Positions 5,020-5,778 of a DNA stretch of 5,778 nt are shown in pieces; position 1 is the stretch's first letter, and every line of letters starts with the position of its first letter. Under the pieces are notes generated by a model. It ran no database searches, had not been told where the DNA came from, and saw only the letters and a program-made list of their open reading frames with translations. The position numbers were made by a program, and so were the translations under genes. Origin of the DNA: Actinomycetota bacterium (lineage in GTDB: Bacteria > Actinomycetota > Acidimicrobiia > Acidimicrobiales > Iamiaceae); assembly GCA_017882935.1 (NCBI GenBank), contig JADGOP010000176.1, positions 1 through 5,778 of the forward strand, written 5' to 3'.

Positions 5020-5469
5020 ATGATCGAGCAGACGATGGCGAAGTGGGAGCAGCACCTGCGTGGCAACCTGCCGGGCGGCCTCGACGAGCTGCTGCACGAC
5101 GACGTGGTCTTCTACTCGCCCGTGGTGTTCACCCCCCAGGAGGGCAAGGCCGTCACCAAGCTCTACCTGGAGGCCGCAGGGCAGACGCTTCCGGGCGAGA
5201 GCCCCGACGAGGCATCCGACGCGAAGAAGGGCTCGGGCTCGGGCTCGGGCGGGTTCCGCTACACCAAGAAGGTGCTGGACGGCGACGTGGCCGTGCTCGA
5301 GTTCGAGACCACCGTCGAGGGCAAGTACGTCAACGGCGTCGACATCATCCGCTGCGACGACGAGGGGCGCATCGTGGAGTTCCGGGTGATGATCCGACCG
5401 TTGCAGGCCATCAATGCGGTGCACCGCCAGATGGCCGCCATGCTCGAGACGATGCAGTCCGCCGGCTGA
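5020..5469 (+). CDS. SnoaL/NTF2-like fold protein
   Basis: A 149-residue protein of the SnoaL-like (NTF2-like) superfamily, a cone-shaped alpha-beta barrel used by small isomerases, cyclases and binding proteins. The pattern is visible: an N-terminal helix (1-15), LDELLHDDVVFYSPVVFTPQEGKAVTKLYL (21-50), a beta sheet with AVLEFETTVEGKYVNGVDIIRCDDEGRIVEFRVMIRP (91-127) and a C-terminal helix (128-146). Residues about 57-78 form an unusually long acidic then Gly-Ser loop (GSGSGSGG at 71-78) between helix and sheet. The start is set by GGAGG at 5010-5014, five bases from the ATG; a second ATG at 5035 has no such site. No catalytic residues can be named and no substrate assigned. A TACCGT at 4979-4984 could be its -10 box. 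The next gene begins 87 bp downstream. Confidence 0.85.
   Translation: MIEQTMAKWEQHLRGNLPGGLDELLHDDVVFYSPVVFTPQEGKAVTKLYLEAAGQTLPGESPDEASDAKKGSGSGSGGFRYTKKVLDGDVAVLEFETTVEGKYVNGVDIIRCDDEGRIVEFRVMIRPLQAINAVHRQMAAMLETMQSAG
5230..5250 (+). repeat. GGCTCG hexamer tandem repeat inside the SnoaL-like gene
   Basis: Three copies of GGCTCG plus a partial fourth encode Gly-Ser-Gly-Ser-Gly-Ser-Gly in a loop of the predicted fold. A slippage-generated length polymorphism is the likely origin. Confidence 0.75.
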
Positions 5470-5472
5470 CCG

Positions 5473-5505
5473 CGGGGCTGCGCCCCGTCCGGCCCAAGTG
5501 GCCGG
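5473..5505 (+). terminator. Tandem GC hairpins after the SnoaL-like gene
   Basis: CGGGGC (5473-5478) pairs with GCCCCG (5482-5487) around TGC, and CCGGCC (5489-5494) pairs with GGCCGG (5500-5505) around a five-base loop. Both hairpins start within four bases of the stop codon. No T-run follows, so if this terminates transcription it does so in the T-poor manner proposed for high-GC actinobacteria. Confidence 0.45.
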
Positions 5506-5528
5506 GTCGCGTCCCGACGGGCACCCCC

Positions 5529-5534
5529 TATCGT
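5529..5534 (+). promoter_or_regulatory. Possible -10 box of the right-edge gene
   Basis: TATCGT fits the actinobacterial TANNNT -10 pattern and would give a leader of about 16 bases containing AGGAGG. No convincing -35 hexamer was found 17 bases upstream. Confidence 0.35.
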
Positions 5535-5556
5535 GGCGGGACCCAGGAGGTCGCCG

Positions 5557-5778
5557 TTGCGCCCGTCAGACCCGTCCCCAGCCGTCCGCCACGTGTCCTG
5601 TCGGTTGGGGTTCGAGCTCGCCGGGCCGGCCGTGCTCGGCCTCCAGGTCGCGGCCGCGTCGGTGGCCGGCGACATCGGCTCCGAGCACCTCGAGGTCACC
5701 GTCGACCGGGCCTCGGGCGGCATCCCCATCGACGTGGTCGCCACCACCGGCGGTGGCCGCACGCACGTCGTCCATGCG
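5557..5778 (+). CDS. N-terminus of a probable transglutaminase-family protein (partial)
   Basis: An open frame of 74 codons runs off the right edge. The start is TTG at 5557, with a strong AGGAGG at 5545-5550 and a six-base spacer; no ATG or GTG is as well placed. The visible sequence, CRLGFELAGPAVLGLQVAAAS (15-35) followed by EHLEVTVDRASGGIPIDVV and a TGGGRTHVVHA segment, resembles the beta-sandwich N-terminal region seen before the catalytic domain of bacterial transglutaminase-like (cysteine protease-fold) proteins. The catalytic Cys-His-Asp region would lie beyond the window, so the assignment rests on the N-terminal pattern alone. The coding signal itself is good: G/C third positions, no stop and a clear ribosome binding site. 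Confidence 0.55.
   Translation, partial: MRPSDPSPAVRHVSCRLGFELAGPAVLGLQVAAASVAGDIGSEHLEVTVDRASGGIPIDVVATTGGGRTHVVHA

Noticed and set aside
3605..5023. A 472-codon plus-strand open frame antisense to the dioxygenase
   Set aside because: It is a composition artefact of high GC. The minus strand here carries complete PhyH catalytic motifs, and this frame shows none of any family.
4306..5424. A 372-codon minus-strand open frame across the dioxygenase and SnoaL-like genes
   Set aside because: It spans a divergent promoter region and a repeat and its sequence is Arg/Ser/Pro-rich without motifs. Both overlapped genes have better evidence.

Overview
The window is GC-rich throughout, with strongly G/C-ending codons. 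It carries GTG and TTG starts, leaderless-type promoters and a gene set (DUF1622 membrane protein, Gmad2 lipoprotein, SnoaL-like protein, actinobacterial-type dioxygenase) that points to a high-GC actinobacterium. The class Acidimicrobiia is my best guess, made from protein style and not from a marker gene. No rRNA, tRNA, CRISPR array, phage gene or transposase gene was seen.

Layout. Positions 1-92 hold the first copy of a structured dispersed repeat. Positions 97-2173 carry three minus-strand genes, read right to left: a two-CBS-domain protein, an FAD oxidoreductase of the sulfide:quinone oxidoreductase/NDH-2 type, and a small ABM-fold monooxygenase-like protein. The last two are separated by a long hairpin (456-510). 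A divergent 215-bp intergenic region (2174-2388) holds a perfect GGGAC-N4-GTCCC palindrome, the core of the DosR/DevR hypoxia-regulator box. To its right lie two plus-strand genes: a Gmad2-type lipoprotein and a DUF1622 three-helix membrane protein. A convergent minus-strand gene then encodes a two-part protein with a probable SCP2-like N-terminus and a phytanoyl-CoA dioxygenase-like C-terminus. After a 218-bp divergent intergenic region with the second repeat copy come a SnoaL/NTF2-like protein and the start of a probable transglutaminase-family protein that runs off the right edge.

The two most interesting items are as follows. (1) The repeat copies at 21-92 and 4896-4967 align without gaps. 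Their differences include two fully compensatory base-pair exchanges and further pair-preserving changes. The G-U pairs fit only if the RNA is read from the plus strand, so this looks like a structured RNA or RNA-like repeat, possibly a pseudoknot. (2) The DosR-like box lies next to a CBS-domain gene resembling mycobacterial Hrp1 and is centred about 42 bases upstream of an apparently leaderless lipoprotein start. This suggests an oxygen- or redox-responsive divergent promoter.

How the genes work together is only partly readable. CBS protein and oxidoreductase are probably co-transcribed (46-bp gap) and may form a redox or energy-stress unit. The remaining genes look like independent housekeeping or accessory functions.
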